From assembly GCF_001593285.1 (NCBI RefSeq), contig NZ_CP012529.1, positions 2,046,001 to 2,110,000 of the forward strand: DNA of 64,000 nt, written 5' to 3'. This DNA comes from Psychrobacter sp. P2G3 (GTDB lineage Bacteria; Pseudomonadota; Gammaproteobacteria; Pseudomonadales; Moraxellaceae). The translations under genes were made by a program, and so were the position numbers. Positions 36,193 to 48,485 of this stretch are shown piece after piece; within the stretch, counting starts at the first letter, position 1; every line of letters begins with the position of its first letter. The notes beneath the pieces were generated by a model that saw only the letters and a list, made by a program, of their open reading frames with translations, searched no databases and was not told where the DNA came from.

Positions 36193-38781
36193 TTAGCTTG
36201 CTAGGGACTCAGAGTCTGAACGTGGTTCATGGATTTCAACGACAGTCAGTATAATCCGGCTATCTGCTGATCCTTTATCACTTTGCATGTTGCCACTTGG
36301 CACGTTACTACTTTGCGTAGCTTCATTCTTGTCAAGCGAAACACTATCAGCAGCGGTATCTAGCTCATCATTTTGTTCTGGTTCTAGGGTTATATGTACC
36401 ACCCCGCCATTAACCAAATCACCAAATAAAATCATATTTGCCAATGGTTTTTTAATCTCATCTTGGATTAAACGCTGCATCGGACGCGCGCCCATCAGAC
36501 GGTCATAACCTTTTTCAGCCAAATAATCACGTACCTCGTCATCAATCTCTAGGGTAACCTGTTTGTCATCAAGCTGTACTTGTAACTCTACTAAGAACTT
36601 ATCAACGACAGAAATAACTACCGATGTATCTAATGGATTAAATTGAATAATTGCATCCAAACGGTTGCGGAATTCAGGCGTAAAGACTCGTTTCAATGCT
36701 TCAGTATTGTCACGGCTATGATCTTGCTGGGTAAAGCCCATAGATGAGCGACTAATACTATCTGCACCCACGTTGGTAGTCATAATAACGATAACTTGTT
36801 TAAAACTAGCCACACGACCATTATTATCGGTTAACGTACCATGATCCATAACTTGTAACAATAAATTGAAAACATCAGGATGCGCTTTTTCAATCTCATC
36901 AAATAGCAACACACAATGCGGATGCTGATTAATCTTCTCAGTAAGTAAACCGCCTTGGTCATAACCGACATAGCCTGGAGGCGCGCCAATTAGACGTGAA
37001 GCAGTATGCGCTTCCATATACTCTGACATATCGAAACGTACAAGCTCTACTCCTAATAGATTTGCTAGTTGACGCGACACTTCTGTCTTACCAACCCCTG
37101 TAGGCCCTGCAAACATGAATGAGCCGATAGGTTTTTCTGGAGCTTTCAAACCTGCTCGCGAAAGCTTAATTGCATCTGCAAGTGTCGCAATAGCTTCATC
37201 TTGTCCAAATACTAAGTGCTTAAGATCGCGATCTAAATGCTCAAGAATACTCTTGTCATCGCTGGAAACTGACTTGGGTGGAATACGTGCAAGCTTCGCT
37301 ACAATAGCTTCAATATCAGCAACATCAATTTTCATCGGTGGCTTTTTATTGTTAGCAGTTTGCAAATCTTCATAGTTCTTAGACTGATCATTTGCTTTAG
37401 CTGCGGCTGCCTCATCCTGCATTTCATTATCAATATCAGCATTATCAGTATCGATACTTTCATAATCTTGATCACCGATATTTCTATCTAAATCAGCAAT
37501 TAAACTGTCTTCTGCATTAATATCGTCCGCATCTGGAATAACCCCTAGACGCTTATAGGCACCAGCTTCATCGATAACGTCAATCGCTTTGTCTGGTAAA
37601 AAACGTTCATGAATATGCTTAGACGATAGCTGTACTGCAGTTACTAGCGCCTCATCAGTATATTCAACGTTATGGAACTCTTCATAGCGTGGTTTGAGAC
37701 CGCGTAAAATATCGATACTATCCTCGACACTCGGCTCTTTTACATCGATTTTTTGGAAGCGACGTGATAACGCATGATCCTTTTCAAACACTTGACGATA
37801 TTCAGTAAAGGTCGTCGAACCCACACAGCGCAACTCGCCGTTTGCAAGAGCCGGTTTAATCAGATTTGACACATCCATATTGCTACTCATTGATGAACCT
37901 GCACCAATAATCATATGAATCTCATCAATGAATAAGATAGCATTAGGTTTTTTCTTAAGTGCATCGAGTAGCGATTTCATACGTTTTTCAAAATCACCAC
38001 GATACTTAGTACCTGCTATCAGTGCACCAATATCAAGGCTATAAATCACGCAGCCGTTTAACGGTTTTGGTGCTTTATCATTGATGATTAGCCACGCCAA
38101 ACCTTCAGCAATAGAGGTTTTACCGACCCCTGGTTCACCTACTAATAGCGGATTGTTTTTGCGGCGACGACATAGTACTTGTGCGGTGCGCTCAATCTCA
38201 GAAGCACGGCCAATCAATGGATCAGTCTTGCCTTCTGCCGCACGCTGATTAAGGTTGCTCGCAAACTCTACTAACGGATCTTTACTAGTCTTCTCTGAGG
38301 CGCTACGTCGCTCTCCAGTAATAGAAGCACGTGGCTCAGATGGCTCATCTTTATCTTGTCCATGTGAGAGATATTGAGTAAGCTCCAAGCGGCTAATACC
38401 TTGCTTTTTGAGCAAGTAGACAGCATAGGTATCATGCTCAGAAAACATAGATACTAAAATATCTGAGCCTTCAACCAAACGGCCTCCGCCGATGGACTGA
38501 ACATGAAAAATAGCTCGCTGCAAGATACGATCAAAACTTTGGGTAGGCTGTGGTGATTGCTCCATATCTACATCTATCGTAGGCGTGTGCTTATCAATAT
38601 AAGCTTCAAGCTCCGTACGTAGATTTGAAACATTTGCATTGCAGGCAGTTAAGGTATTAGCAGCATGCGTGTTCTCAAGAAGGGCTAATAATAAATGCTC
38701 AACAGTGAGATACTCATGTGATTTTTGGCGCGCAAGCGTCATTGCCAAACGCAAAGAGACTTCAAGGTGACGACTTAACAT
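36193..38781 (-). CDS. clpA: ATP-dependent Clp protease ATP-binding subunit ClpA
   Basis: AAA+ unfoldase that feeds substrates to ClpP, with ClpS as adaptor. The N-domain occupies about 1-145. The first AAA+ module has GEPGVGKT (215-222) and LFIDEIHM, and the second has GPTGVGKT (559-566) and [10 protein letters not shown]. At 862 residues it is about 100 longer than E. coli ClpA. The excess is an acidic insert between the modules (about 414-483) and a Ser/Asp-rich C-terminal tail (about 797-862). AGGAA precedes ATG 38781. clpP is not in the window. Confidence 0.95.
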   Translation of the reverse strand: MLSRHLEVSLRLAMTLARQKSHEYLTVEHLLLALLENTHAANTLTACNANVSNLRTELEAYIDKHTPTIDVDMEQSPQPTQSFDRILQRAIFHVQSIGGGRLVEGSDILVSMFSEHDTYAVYLLKKQGISRLELTQYLSHGQDKDEPSEPRASITGERRSASEKTSKDPLVEFASNLNQRAAEGKTDPLIGRASEIERTAQVLCRRRKNNPLLVGEPGVGKTSIAEGLAWLIINDKAPKPLNGCVIYSLDIGALIAGTKYRGDFEKRMKSLLDALKKKPNAILFIDEIHMIIGAGSSMSSNMDVSNLIKPALANGELRCVGSTTFTEYRQVFEKDHALSRRFQKIDVKEPSVEDSIDILRGLKPRYEEFHNVEYTDEALVTAVQLSSKHIHERFLPDKAIDVIDEAGAYKRLGVIPDADDINAEDSLIADLDRNIGDQDYESIDTDNADIDNEMQDEAAAAKANDQSKNYEDLQTANNKKPPMKIDVADIEAIVAKLARIPPKSVSSDDKSILEHLDRDLKHLVFGQDEAIATLADAIKLSRAGLKAPEKPIGSFMFAGPTGVGKTEVSRQLANLLGVELVRFDMSEYMEAHTASRLIGAPPGYVGYDQGGLLTEKINQHPHCVLLFDEIEKAHPDVFNLLLQVMDHGTLTDNNGRVASFKQVIVIMTTNVGADSISRSSMGFTQQDHSRDNTEALKRVFTPEFRNRLDAIIQFNPLDTSVVISVVDKFLVELQVQLDDKQVTLEIDDEVRDYLAEKGYDRLMGARPMQRLIQDEIKKPLANMILFGDLVNGGVVHITLEPEQNDELDTAADSVSLDKNEATQSSNVPSGNMQSDKGSADSRIILTVVEIHEPRSDSESLAS

Positions 38782-39417
38782 AAGAAATTCCTACGGTTAT
38801 ACAACTCTTTATAATAATTTAATAGCTTAATTGATAAATCAGGGCGACAAAGGGATTGTTCAAGGTCAAAACATGATAGTTATCAAAAGACATTGGCTAT
38901 AATACAATTGCAACCACATTTAGCATCAGCACTTATTCATCTCAACATGATAGTTACATATAGTCAATCTATTAACACGTACTAAAATGTATCAAAGGGT
39001 ATAATTATCAGGATTCATGCATTATAAGCTTCACTTTATACATAAGAGCACGTACTACGCAATCCAGATAGCTCTACTTATAATATCAATCAAGCTGAAA
39101 ATGACGATAAATTAGGGATAGGTTTTGATAAGGAACATTGCTAATAATTAGTTTTTGAATCAAAAAACCAAAGTAAAAAAGACGGGAAAACGACGTCCTA
39201 GATTATCAAATCAAAAACGTTTAGAAGTAAGATAAGATTAATATTAACGGAATATAATGATTTAAGTAGATGAAGTGACAAGGTAAACAAAATTTATCGA
39301 TAAGCCTTATATAAGGCTATCATTATTAAAAATCAAGAGTAGAGGGATTATATTGGATACGAATATAGGTGTGAGTTTGACTTATTATCTGGATATTAGT
39401 TTATAAGATGGATAATT
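38782..39417. other. Long clpS-clpA intergenic region
   Basis: This is a 636-bp gap inside what is usually a compact clpS-clpA pair. It is very AT-rich and I see no coding frame. It contains a perfect 16-bp palindrome (39303-39318). The length suggests that clpA has its own promoter, but I cannot name convincing hexamers. Confidence 0.55.
39303..39318. repeat. 16-bp perfect palindrome downstream of clpS
   Basis: AGCCTTATATAAGGCT is its own reverse complement. No T-run follows on the minus strand, so it is more likely an operator than a clpS terminator. Confidence 0.55.
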
Positions 39418-39831
39418 TCATTCGCCTTGATGAGGTTCAATTTGAGTAAGCAATGGATAGCCTTCACGGTGAGCCAAGCTATTTACTTTTTTGGCTTTAG
39501 TTTCAGCGATATCTTTAGGGTAAATACCGGCAATACCTTTACTGCTATTATGAATGGTCAGCATGATTTCAACCGCTGAGTCGATGTTATGGCGGAACTC
39601 CGACTGTAAAACATATACAACGAATTCCATCGGAGTATAATTGTCGTTATACATAACCACAGCATACATTGGTGGCTTGGCTACTTCAGGCTCTGCAACC
39701 AAAACGTCTGCCTGTGGAGCTGTCTCGCTGTCAGTATCACCATCTTGAGCACGGTGATCGGCTGGGATACTTGGAAAATGCCAGTCAGCAACAGTAGGTT
39801 GTGGGTGCGCTATTATTTGTTTTTTAGTCAT
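39418..39831 (-). CDS. clpS: ClpA adaptor protein ClpS
   Basis: Binds the ClpA N-domain and delivers N-end-rule substrates. The core has YAVVMYNDNYTPMEFVVYVL (the NDxxTP substrate and ClpA-binding region) and IHNSSKGIAGIYPKDIAETKA. At 137 residues it has a longer disordered N-terminus (about 55 residues) than E. coli ClpS. The ribosome site ahead of ATG 39831 is weak. It is transcribed towards clpA. Confidence 0.93.
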   Translation of the reverse strand: MTKKQIIAHPQPTVADWHFPSIPADHRAQDGDTDSETAPQADVLVAEPEVAKPPMYAVVMYNDNYTPMEFVVYVLQSEFRHNIDSAVEIMLTIHNSSKGIAGIYPKDIAETKAKKVNSLAHREGYPLLTQIEPHQGE

Positions 39832-39978
39832 AATAAAGGTAGTTTCAATAGAGAGTTTAGTATAAGAATAATTGATATAGAATAAATAGTAGGTTATAAA
39901 GAAGTAAGATAATTAGGAAGAGTTAGTCAATATAAACTCTACCTAAAAACTGTTTTATAATAGTCGTGTGTAACCTGT

Positions 39979-40866
39979 TTATGGCTCAATAGGACTTTGA
40001 TCAACCTCTGGTAAGTCCATTAATGATAATGGCATACTATCTACCATAGCACCGAGCTTCCAGTCATATAGTTGCTCGACTTGCTGATCACCTGCTTCTA
40101 AGCTGAGCTTAACTTGTAACGGTTTAAACCCTGTAGGCATCACAAAACGACCGCGAATACGAACAATTCCTTCAATAGCATAACGTGCAGGATCTAATGG
40201 AACCTCGACAAAGTTATCTTTATTTTGTAGAGTCAACGTAACCTTAAGATTTTTGGCGAGACCATCCTCACTAAGCATCCCTACATCAAAACCATATTCG
40301 AAGGCATTTTCGGGTAACGGTTCAATTTTTGCACCTAATATCTGTAAAGGCATGCCTCCTTGTTCAGCGATAAATTCGGCATATAAGTCATTCAACTGCG
40401 AGACTTGTCTGTTATCGACCTTCAAGTCTTGTTGCTTTTGACGTAGCTCATCTAAATTTGCTAGGCTAATGGTAAGCTCTTGCTTAGCTGTCTCTACTTG
40501 GTTAGTCAAGACTTTATGACTAATGCGTAGATCTTTGAGCTCATTAGTAGCTTCCTGACTATTAATAGTCGCTTGCTGAGTCTCTGACTTTAAGGCGTAA
40601 TAACCGCGTTGATAGCCAAGCTTGTGCCCTAGTAAAATAGCAACTATCGCGGTCACCAGTATAGCTACCACGAATAATGCCAGCAGCCATGTTGATGTGC
40701 CTTGTTGTCTAATGCCAATGCCTTTATTATATTTTATATGGTCATTCCTATTTATTAATGGCTGTACCGTATCATCAGAAACAGATTGACAAGATACAAA
40801 TGCAGACGCGTGACACGATGATCGTGCTGGCTGGGAGCGCAAGCGGGGGGCATTCTTAACACGCAT
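39979..40866 (-). CDS. DUF6776-like membrane protein
   Basis: Protein of unknown function resembling a family (DUF6776) found in Pseudomonas and Moraxellaceae. A Ser/Arg/Gln-rich cytoplasmic lead is followed by one membrane helix (WLLALFVVAILVTAIVAILLG). Next come a periplasmic coiled coil rich in Gln, Glu and Leu and a beta-rich C-terminal domain (EPLPENAFEYGFDVGMLSEDG, VRIRGRFVMPTGFKPLQVKL). ATG 40866 with AAGAGA upstream is preferred; the frame is open to ATG 40932. It lies about 95 bp downstream of the argC stop on the other side of a gap and is read the same way as clpS. Confidence 0.7.
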   Translation of the reverse strand: MRVKNAPRLRSQPARSSCHASAFVSCQSVSDDTVQPLINRNDHIKYNKGIGIRQQGTSTWLLALFVVAILVTAIVAILLGHKLGYQRGYYALKSETQQATINSQEATNELKDLRISHKVLTNQVETAKQELTISLANLDELRQKQQDLKVDNRQVSQLNDLYAEFIAEQGGMPLQILGAKIEPLPENAFEYGFDVGMLSEDGLAKNLKVTLTLQNKDNFVEVPLDPARYAIEGIVRIRGRFVMPTGFKPLQVKLSLEAGDQQVEQLYDWKLGAMVDSMPLSLMDLPEVDQSPIEP

Positions 40867-41028
40867 CTGGACAATATCTCTTAACAGTAAAGGCGAGATA
40901 TTATAACGGAATTTAAAGTCAATACCTAGCATAGCGCTGTAAGCGTGATGACTTAATAGTAAAGTTTCTGTGATAAGTCAGCACTACATTCCGTATAAAT
41001 ATCTCTTTTAACTTTGAAGCTTTATATT

Positions 41029-42096
41029 TTACGGTACAATCGGTGCAGCGTTTAACCCTAATGTTTCATCAAGCCCAAACATTACGTTCATATTTTGTAT
41101 TGCCTGTCCTGCTGCGCCTTTTACGAGGTTGTCTTGTACTACTAGCACAGTTAACTCTCCGCGTGCATTATCTTGATGTACGGCAATACGTAAACGATTG
41201 CTAGCACGTACACTACGCGTATCAGGATAGATGCCGCGTGGTAAAACATCCACAAAGGCTTCCCCTGTATAGCTAGTCTCAAACTCTTGCTGCCAGTCCA
41301 CGCTACTACCAGCTTCTGTTAGCACCATATGAATAGAGCTAAACATACCACGAATCATTGGCACTAAGTGGGGTAAAAAACGAATCTGCTGCGAGAATTG
41401 ACTGCCCAATAATTGCTCAACGCCTTGTTCAATTTCAGGTAAATGACGGTGTCCGCCAACGCCATAAGCCTTAAAATTATCAGTCGTTTCGGCATAATTT
41501 AGTGCAAGGCTTGCTTGACGACCAGCACCTGATACTCCAGATTTAGCGTCGATGACGATACGTGATTCAATCAATCGTGTTGCTTTTTTATTTTGTATCT
41601 CAATAATGGGTTTTAATCCTAGGATGGCTGTGGTCGGGTAACAACCAGGGTTGCCTACAATTGATGCCGCCGCAAGCTTATCACGATTAAGCTCAGGGAG
41701 CCCATATACTGCTGTCTTAAGTAGCTCAGGGCAGGCATGAGACTGCTGATACCAATGCTCGAAATCTGCTAATGATTGTAAGCGAAAATCAGCTGCTAAA
41801 TCGACAACCTTCACACCAGCTTGAACTAATGCTTCAGCTTGCTTCATCGCTACCCCATGTGGCGTAGCAAAAAACACTACATCACATTTTTGCAAAGCAG
41901 ATAGCGTATCATCTCCTAAGTCGCTAAAGACAAGATCAGAGATACCACGTAAGCTTGGAAATATCTCATCCGCCCGTGTTCCTGCCTCACTTCGCGACGT
42001 TAACAAATCAATGGACACCTTAGGATGTGCTGATAGCAAGCGAATAAGCTCGATACCTGTATAGCCTGTACCGCCAACAATAGCTGCTGAAATCAT
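41029..42096 (-). CDS. argC: N-acetyl-gamma-glutamyl-phosphate reductase
   Basis: Third step of arginine synthesis, an NADPH-dependent reduction of acetylglutamyl phosphate. The Rossmann motif is GGTGYTGIELIRLL at the N-terminus, and the catalytic cysteine is in VGNPGCYPTTAILGL. The second domain has GVSGAGRQASLALNYAE and VPMIRGMFSS. It has 355 residues. AAGGATATC precedes ATG 42096. No other arg gene is adjacent. Confidence 0.96.
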   Translation of the reverse strand: MISAAIVGGTGYTGIELIRLLSAHPKVSIDLLTSRSEAGTRADEIFPSLRGISDLVFSDLGDDTLSALQKCDVVFFATPHGVAMKQAEALVQAGVKVVDLAADFRLQSLADFEHWYQQSHACPELLKTAVYGLPELNRDKLAAASIVGNPGCYPTTAILGLKPIIEIQNKKATRLIESRIVIDAKSGVSGAGRQASLALNYAETTDNFKAYGVGGHRHLPEIEQGVEQLLGSQFSQQIRFLPHLVPMIRGMFSSIHMVLTEAGSSVDWQQEFETSYTGEAFVDVLPRGIYPDTRSVRASNRLRIAVHQDNARGELTVLVVQDNLVKGAAGQAIQNMNVMFGLDETLGLNAAPIVP

Positions 42097-42205
42097 AAGA
42101 TATCCTTCTAATAGTTAGTCATTAAATATTACACTTACTAAGCTTTAGATTAATTGAGGTTAAAAGCTCTGTTTATTCTGAGGCTTGTACTTAGATTAAT
42201 AACGC

Positions 42206-43342
42206 TTAAATTTGGTAATCATGTACGGCGTCAATAAATATTTTAGCATTGTCAGGATTAACCCACTGAGTGATGCCGTGACCTAAGTTTGCCACGTAAC
42301 CTGTCTTTTCACCACCAATATAAGCACTGTCAAGCATGGCGTTTACTTCAGAGCGAATAGTCGCAGGTGAGCCGTACAACGTCGCTGGATCTAAGTTACC
42401 TTGGATGGCTTTACTGCTCTGGAGCTTCTTATGCTGTTTGGTCAACTGACGCTGGCTTTCAATCAACACTTGACGAGCACGATTAATCGGCATTGTCCAG
42501 TCTAAGCCTAAAGCATCAGCCTCACTATCAGCTTGGATATCAAGCCAGAGGCCACCGCCCTTTGTGAACAATACGACTGGCACATCAGGATGACGTATTT
42601 TCAATTCTGCAACGATACGCTTATTATAGGCGTGTGAAAAATTAACGAACTGACGATGCCCGAGCGCCCCGCCCCAACTATCAAATATCTGTAAAATTTG
42701 GGCCCCAGCAATGACTTGCGCATCTAGATAATCAATTACAGCAGTTGCTAGCTTATCTAATAACTGATGTAAAAACTCAGGATTGCTATACAAAAAACCT
42801 TTAGTATAACGATAATCTTTTGAGCTACCGCCTTCAATCATATAAGTAGCAAGCGTCCACGGACTACCAGAAAAACCAAATAACGGTACTTGTCCATTTA
42901 AAGCTTTACGAATACTAGTCACAGCGCGCATGACGTAATCAAGAGAGTCATTCACATCAAGCGTTGGCAATCTATCAAGATCTGACTGTTGACGGATAGG
43001 ATGTTTAAATTTAGGCCCTTCCCCAGTCTCAAAATATAAACCTAAACCCATGGCATCTGGAATAGTCAGAATATCACTAAATAAGATAGCAGCGTCTAAA
43101 TCATAACGACGCAATGGCTGCAAGGTCACTTCTGTCGCCCGATCCGTATCTCTACACAGACTCATAAAGTCCCCAGCCTCGGCACGAGTTGCCTTATATT
43201 CTGGTAAATAACGACCAGCTTGACGCATCATCCATACCGGTGTGGTATCTATAGGCTCAAAGCGTAATGCGCGTAACAATCTGTCATTTTTTAAGGGCGC
43301 AAAATCTTGCTGAGGTGTGTTAATATTATTTGAGGCACTCAT
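42206..43342 (-). CDS. hemE: Uroporphyrinogen decarboxylase
   Basis: Decarboxylates uroporphyrinogen III to coproporphyrinogen III in heme synthesis. It has the family signatures [15 protein letters not shown] and [17 protein letters not shown], then [13 protein letters not shown] and [13 protein letters not shown]. The ATG at 43342, with TTGGAG eight bases upstream, gives 378 residues; a TTG two codons earlier is rejected. It is monocistronic in appearance. Confidence 0.96.
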   Translation of the reverse strand: MSASNNINTPQQDFAPLKNDRLLRALRFEPIDTTPVWMMRQAGRYLPEYKATRAEAGDFMSLCRDTDRATEVTLQPLRRYDLDAAILFSDILTIPDAMGLGLYFETGEGPKFKHPIRQQSDLDRLPTLDVNDSLDYVMRAVTSIRKALNGQVPLFGFSGSPWTLATYMIEGGSSKDYRYTKGFLYSNPEFLHQLLDKLATAVIDYLDAQVIAGAQILQIFDSWGGALGHRQFVNFSHAYNKRIVAELKIRHPDVPVVLFTKGGGLWLDIQADSEADALGLDWTMPINRARQVLIESQRQLTKQHKKLQSSKAIQGNLDPATLYGSPATIRSEVNAMLDSAYIGGEKTGYVANLGHGITQWVNPDNAKIFIDAVHDYQI

Positions 43343-43627
43343 GCACAAATCTCCAAAAGAGTACGATATTCATTGTTATCATTATTAAAAATGAAAAAAA
43401 ATTAAGCTTGAAAATATATAAATCAAATACAGGTTACTATCAATTATTAGCAAATATGAACGTATACATAGTTAATGCCATAAAGAAAGAATCTAATATG
43501 GCATTAGTTTTAAAAAATAACGATGCTTACGACTATCTAGTAATCTTAGGCAATAGTGAGTGTTTTTCATAGACCAGCTATGTATCCGTACCACTTTAAG
43601 CCATCTATCTACTTTTGATAGATAACA

Positions 43628-44800
43628 TCACATGGATAGTGCTAAATTATCACGATGTACCATTACTACACGCTCTTCCTTATTACCGAGAATTCTATCA
43701 AATTGCTCAGTACGCTCACGGGCGACACGGCGTGCATCATTAGATGAGAAGTTCATTTGCCCAACTGCTAAACGCTCGCCTGTATCTTGGTGAACGATTT
43801 CTACTACATCGCCTTCATCAAAATCACCACGCACTTCTACCACACCGACTGGCAATAAGCTTCTATTATGCTCTGTCAGCGCTTTGGCAGCACCAGCATC
43901 AACAATGAGAGTGCCTGACATGCGCAAATGCGCTGCTAACCACTGCTTACGCGCAATAATCTTATCAGCATCGTTAGTCGTTAATAGTGTACCGACTGCT
44001 TCACCAGATACCACGCGAGTAATGACATCATCAATCGCACCGCTCACGATAACGGTTGGGCAGCCGCCCATTGCCGCAAGACGACCAGCACGAATTTTAG
44101 TTAGCATTCCGCCACGTCCAAGCTTGCCACCATCTCCTGCAATGTCAAAGAGATAATCTGCCATTGCACGCTCTTGACGTATCATTTTAGCGTTAGGGTT
44201 ATTGCGCGGATTATCAGTAAATACGCCTTCTTGATCCGTTAAGATAATATATAAGTCGGCATTGACCATAGCCGCTGACATCGCGCCTAAAGTATCATTA
44301 TCACCAAACTTGATCTCATCAATAGTGATGGTGTCATTTTCATTAATTACTGGCAGCACACGCCATTCTAACAATTGGGTTAACGCGCCAGTCGTATTTA
44401 AATAACGGCTACGATTAGACAAGTCATCATGGGTTAACAATAGCTGAGAGCTTTGTATCCCATGTTGAATTAGTGCTGACCACCAAGTTTCAATCAAACC
44501 CATCTGACCAATAGAAGCGCAGGCCTGTAATGCCGCCAATTTTTTTGGGCGCTCCTCAAGGTTCATACGTACTACGCCTTCAGCAACTGCACCTGATGAC
44601 ACCAGTAGTACTTCCACTCCTTGTTTATGCAGATTAGCAATCTGTTTAGCCCACTCATAAATAGCAGTTCGATCAAGCCCTCGACCATTATTGGTTAACA
44701 ATGATGAGCCAATCTTGACAATAACGCGCTGAATATCAAAGTTGCGGTCCTGTTTGATGAACCTTGCTTCTTCGGTCGTTTGTTCCATGTCATCTGCCAT
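43628..44800 (-). CDS. proB: Glutamate 5-kinase
   Basis: First step of proline synthesis. The amino-acid-kinase domain shows VIVKIGSSLLTNNGRGLD, LVSSGAVAEG, INENDTITIDEIKFGDND and GKLGRGGMLTKIRAG, and a C-terminal PUA domain follows (about 290-385, VVEVRGDFDEGDVVEI). ATG 44800 with AGGAGTTTTT ahead of it gives 390 residues. The 34 codons upstream are hydrophobic and not ProB-like. proA is not adjacent. obgE lies upstream on the same strand, a common neighbour of proB. Confidence 0.96.
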   Translation of the reverse strand: MADDMEQTTEEARFIKQDRNFDIQRVIVKIGSSLLTNNGRGLDRTAIYEWAKQIANLHKQGVEVLLVSSGAVAEGVVRMNLEERPKKLAALQACASIGQMGLIETWWSALIQHGIQSSQLLLTHDDLSNRSRYLNTTGALTQLLEWRVLPVINENDTITIDEIKFGDNDTLGAMSAAMVNADLYIILTDQEGVFTDNPRNNPNAKMIRQERAMADYLFDIAGDGGKLGRGGMLTKIRAGRLAAMGGCPTVIVSGAIDDVITRVVSGEAVGTLLTTNDADKIIARKQWLAAHLRMSGTLIVDAGAAKALTEHNRSLLPVGVVEVRGDFDEGDVVEIVHQDTGERLAVGQMNFSSNDARRVARERTEQFDRILGNKEERVVMVHRDNLALSM

Positions 44801-45004
44801 AAAAACTCCTGTATATTGTGGGGATTGATTTAAAAGATTAATAGGCAACCTGTTCTTTTGTAATATGAGGAACTGATTAAAGCTCACAAATAATAATAAC
44901 AAATTTGTATAATGGTTAGCAGAGGATGCTAGTCGTCATTACGGCTAGCATTTCTTTGTTTCTAATATGCGGCTTGTTATGTCGCTACATTTTAGATGGG
45001 CGAT

Positions 45005-46628
<1,624 letters not shown>

Positions 46629-48065
46629 TTACGCAGGAATTTGCGTATAGCTAATGCCGCCCATTTGAGTCGCTAAGCGTAATACTTGGGTGCTATAGCC
46701 GACTTCATTGTCATACCAGATGTACACAGTGGCATGGTTATCAGTAACGATAGTAGCTTGCGCATCTACAATTCCGACATGCTTAGTACCAACAAAGTCA
46801 GTTGATACCGCTTCTGTCGAATCGGTATATGAAATCTGCGATTGCCAAGTGTTGCTGTTGGCCATCTTACGCAAGAACTCGTTTAGTGCATCCGCACTCT
46901 TTGGTGCTTGTTTTAAGTTTAGGTTCAAAATCGCCAAACTAACATTAGGCGTAGGTACACGGATAGCATTACCAGTCAGTTTACCACTAAGCTCTGGTAG
47001 CGCTTTGCCCACCGCTTTAGCAGCGCCAGTACTAGTAATAACCATATTTAGTACAGCGCTACGACCACGACGATCAGCTTTATGATAGTTATCAATTAAG
47101 TTCTGATCGTTGGTAAATGAGTGAATCGTTTCAACATGACCGTTCTCAATACCGTATTCATCGTTTAATACTTTTAACGTTGGGGTAATAGCATTAGTCG
47201 TACAGCTAGCGGCACTGACAATAGTGTCATCGCCAATAGTATCGTTATTAACACCATAAACAACGTTTTTAATCTCACCACCAGCAGGAGCAGTCAATAG
47301 CACCTTATTTACGCCTTGAGATTGCAGATGTTTACCTAGACCCGCTTCATCTTTCCATATACCTGTATTATCGATTACTAACGCATTGTCGATACCATAG
47401 GCAGTGTAATCAATCTCACTTGGATCATTAGCATAAATAACTTGGACAAAACGACCGTTAATAACCATACCGTTGTTGTCATCATCAATACTGACGCCAC
47501 CGGTAAAGCTACCATGGATTGAGTCACGCTCAAGTAGTGACGCACGCTTGGCAAGATCACCTGCAGCAGCTGGACGTACGACGATAGCTTTTAGTTGTAA
47601 GCCTCTTGCGCTTGATGCTTGCGATAACAACAGACGTGTCAACACACGACCGATACGACCAAAGCCATACAACACTACATCAGTAGTACCATTTTGTGCA
47701 GCTTTATCATCACCAATGGCTTGCAGAGCATCTTGCAAATCAATGTCATTAGCAATCAGTTGACCGACATCCACACGTGCGGATTGAATGTCACCACTGG
47801 TTGCTAACGCTTTGACCATCTCTAAAGTATCAGCAATAGCGATAGGCTTGCCATTCTGCTCACGAATTGCAGCTTTTTGATGCAGTGCTAGCACTTGACC
47901 CACTGAAGTTGTGTCAAGAGTCTCACCGAACAAGGTAACTTGCACGTCTTGCTCGTTATATAGTTTATTTAACAATCCAATCAGCTCAATAGCTTGTTGT
48001 TCTTGATTGTTATAGCTGTTTAGACGGTCTTGATGCAATTGGCGTAAGGTATTAGCTTGGCTCAC
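46629..48065 (-). CDS. gap: Long-form glyceraldehyde-3-phosphate dehydrogenase
   Basis: Interconverts glyceraldehyde-3-phosphate and 1,3-bisphosphoglycerate. After an N-terminal extension of about 125 residues come the NAD-binding YGFGRIGRVLTRLLL, the catalytic Cys in SAASCTTNAITP, the HSFTNDQN segment and WYDNEVGYSTQVLRLA. Pseudomonas also has a long-form Gap of about 460 residues, reported near mfd. The start is GTG 48065, because AAGGA lies 8 bases upstream of it. The ATG at 48074 directly abuts that AAGG and cannot use it. This gives 478 residues. Confidence 0.92.
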   Translation of the reverse strand: MSQANTLRQLHQDRLNSYNNQEQQAIELIGLLNKLYNEQDVQVTLFGETLDTTSVGQVLALHQKAAIREQNGKPIAIADTLEMVKALATSGDIQSARVDVGQLIANDIDLQDALQAIGDDKAAQNGTTDVVLYGFGRIGRVLTRLLLSQASSARGLQLKAIVVRPAAAGDLAKRASLLERDSIHGSFTGGVSIDDDNNGMVINGRFVQVIYANDPSEIDYTAYGIDNALVIDNTGIWKDEAGLGKHLQSQGVNKVLLTAPAGGEIKNVVYGVNNDTIGDDTIVSAASCTTNAITPTLKVLNDEYGIENGHVETIHSFTNDQNLIDNYHKADRRGRSAVLNMVITSTGAAKAVGKALPELSGKLTGNAIRVPTPNVSLAILNLNLKQAPKSADALNEFLRKMANSNTWQSQISYTDSTEAVSTDFVGTKHVGIVDAQATIVTDNHATVYIWYDNEVGYSTQVLRLATQMGGISYTQIPA

Positions 48066-48485
48066 GAGGAACATCCTTATGGTCAGTAAAATATAGTTGG
48101 TGGGATATGAAAAATTATAGAAGTACTAAAAAATATAAAGAACTGGGTTAATCGTTACTTAGATAAGATTGCTACTTATAACTACTTATTTATAACCGCT
48201 TTTTTATGTAAGTTTGTAGCCTCTCTGGCAGTCTTTATCTTGGCTTTTAATTGGTGTGTATTTTAGCTCAAAATGCCTAATTTTGCCAGTGATAACGCTT
48301 ATTGCTAACGTTTGACCTTGTTAATCTGTTGTTTTTGACAAAAATCACATTTGTAAGTATAAAAAAGACAGCCTATCTAGCTGTCTCTTCGATTATTTGT
48401 TAATTCAAATTTGCAACCAGTACCAAACTCTTAATAGGTAAGCTGCTAGCTATCATGGCCTAATACGAGGTTAAATTATTAAAAG
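48066..48485. other. Lipocalin-gap intergenic region
   Basis: This 420-bp gap contains the lipocalin terminator (48359-48388) and the presumed gap promoter. It is AT-rich and I see no gene. Confidence 0.55.
48359..48388 (-). terminator. Lipocalin gene terminator
   Basis: AGACAGC and GCTGTCT form a stem. On the minus strand a run of T residues follows, about 100 bases downstream of the lipocalin stop. Confidence 0.8.

Noticed and set aside
43349..43627. Open frame around 43330-43572 on the plus strand
   Set aside because: Very AT-rich, starts inside the hemE leader, no ribosome site, no recognisable product.
44935..44953. Inverted repeat ATGCTAG/CTAGCAT between proB and obgE
   Set aside because: The arms are only 7 bp and there is no T-run on the minus strand where it would be needed, so I do not call it a terminator.
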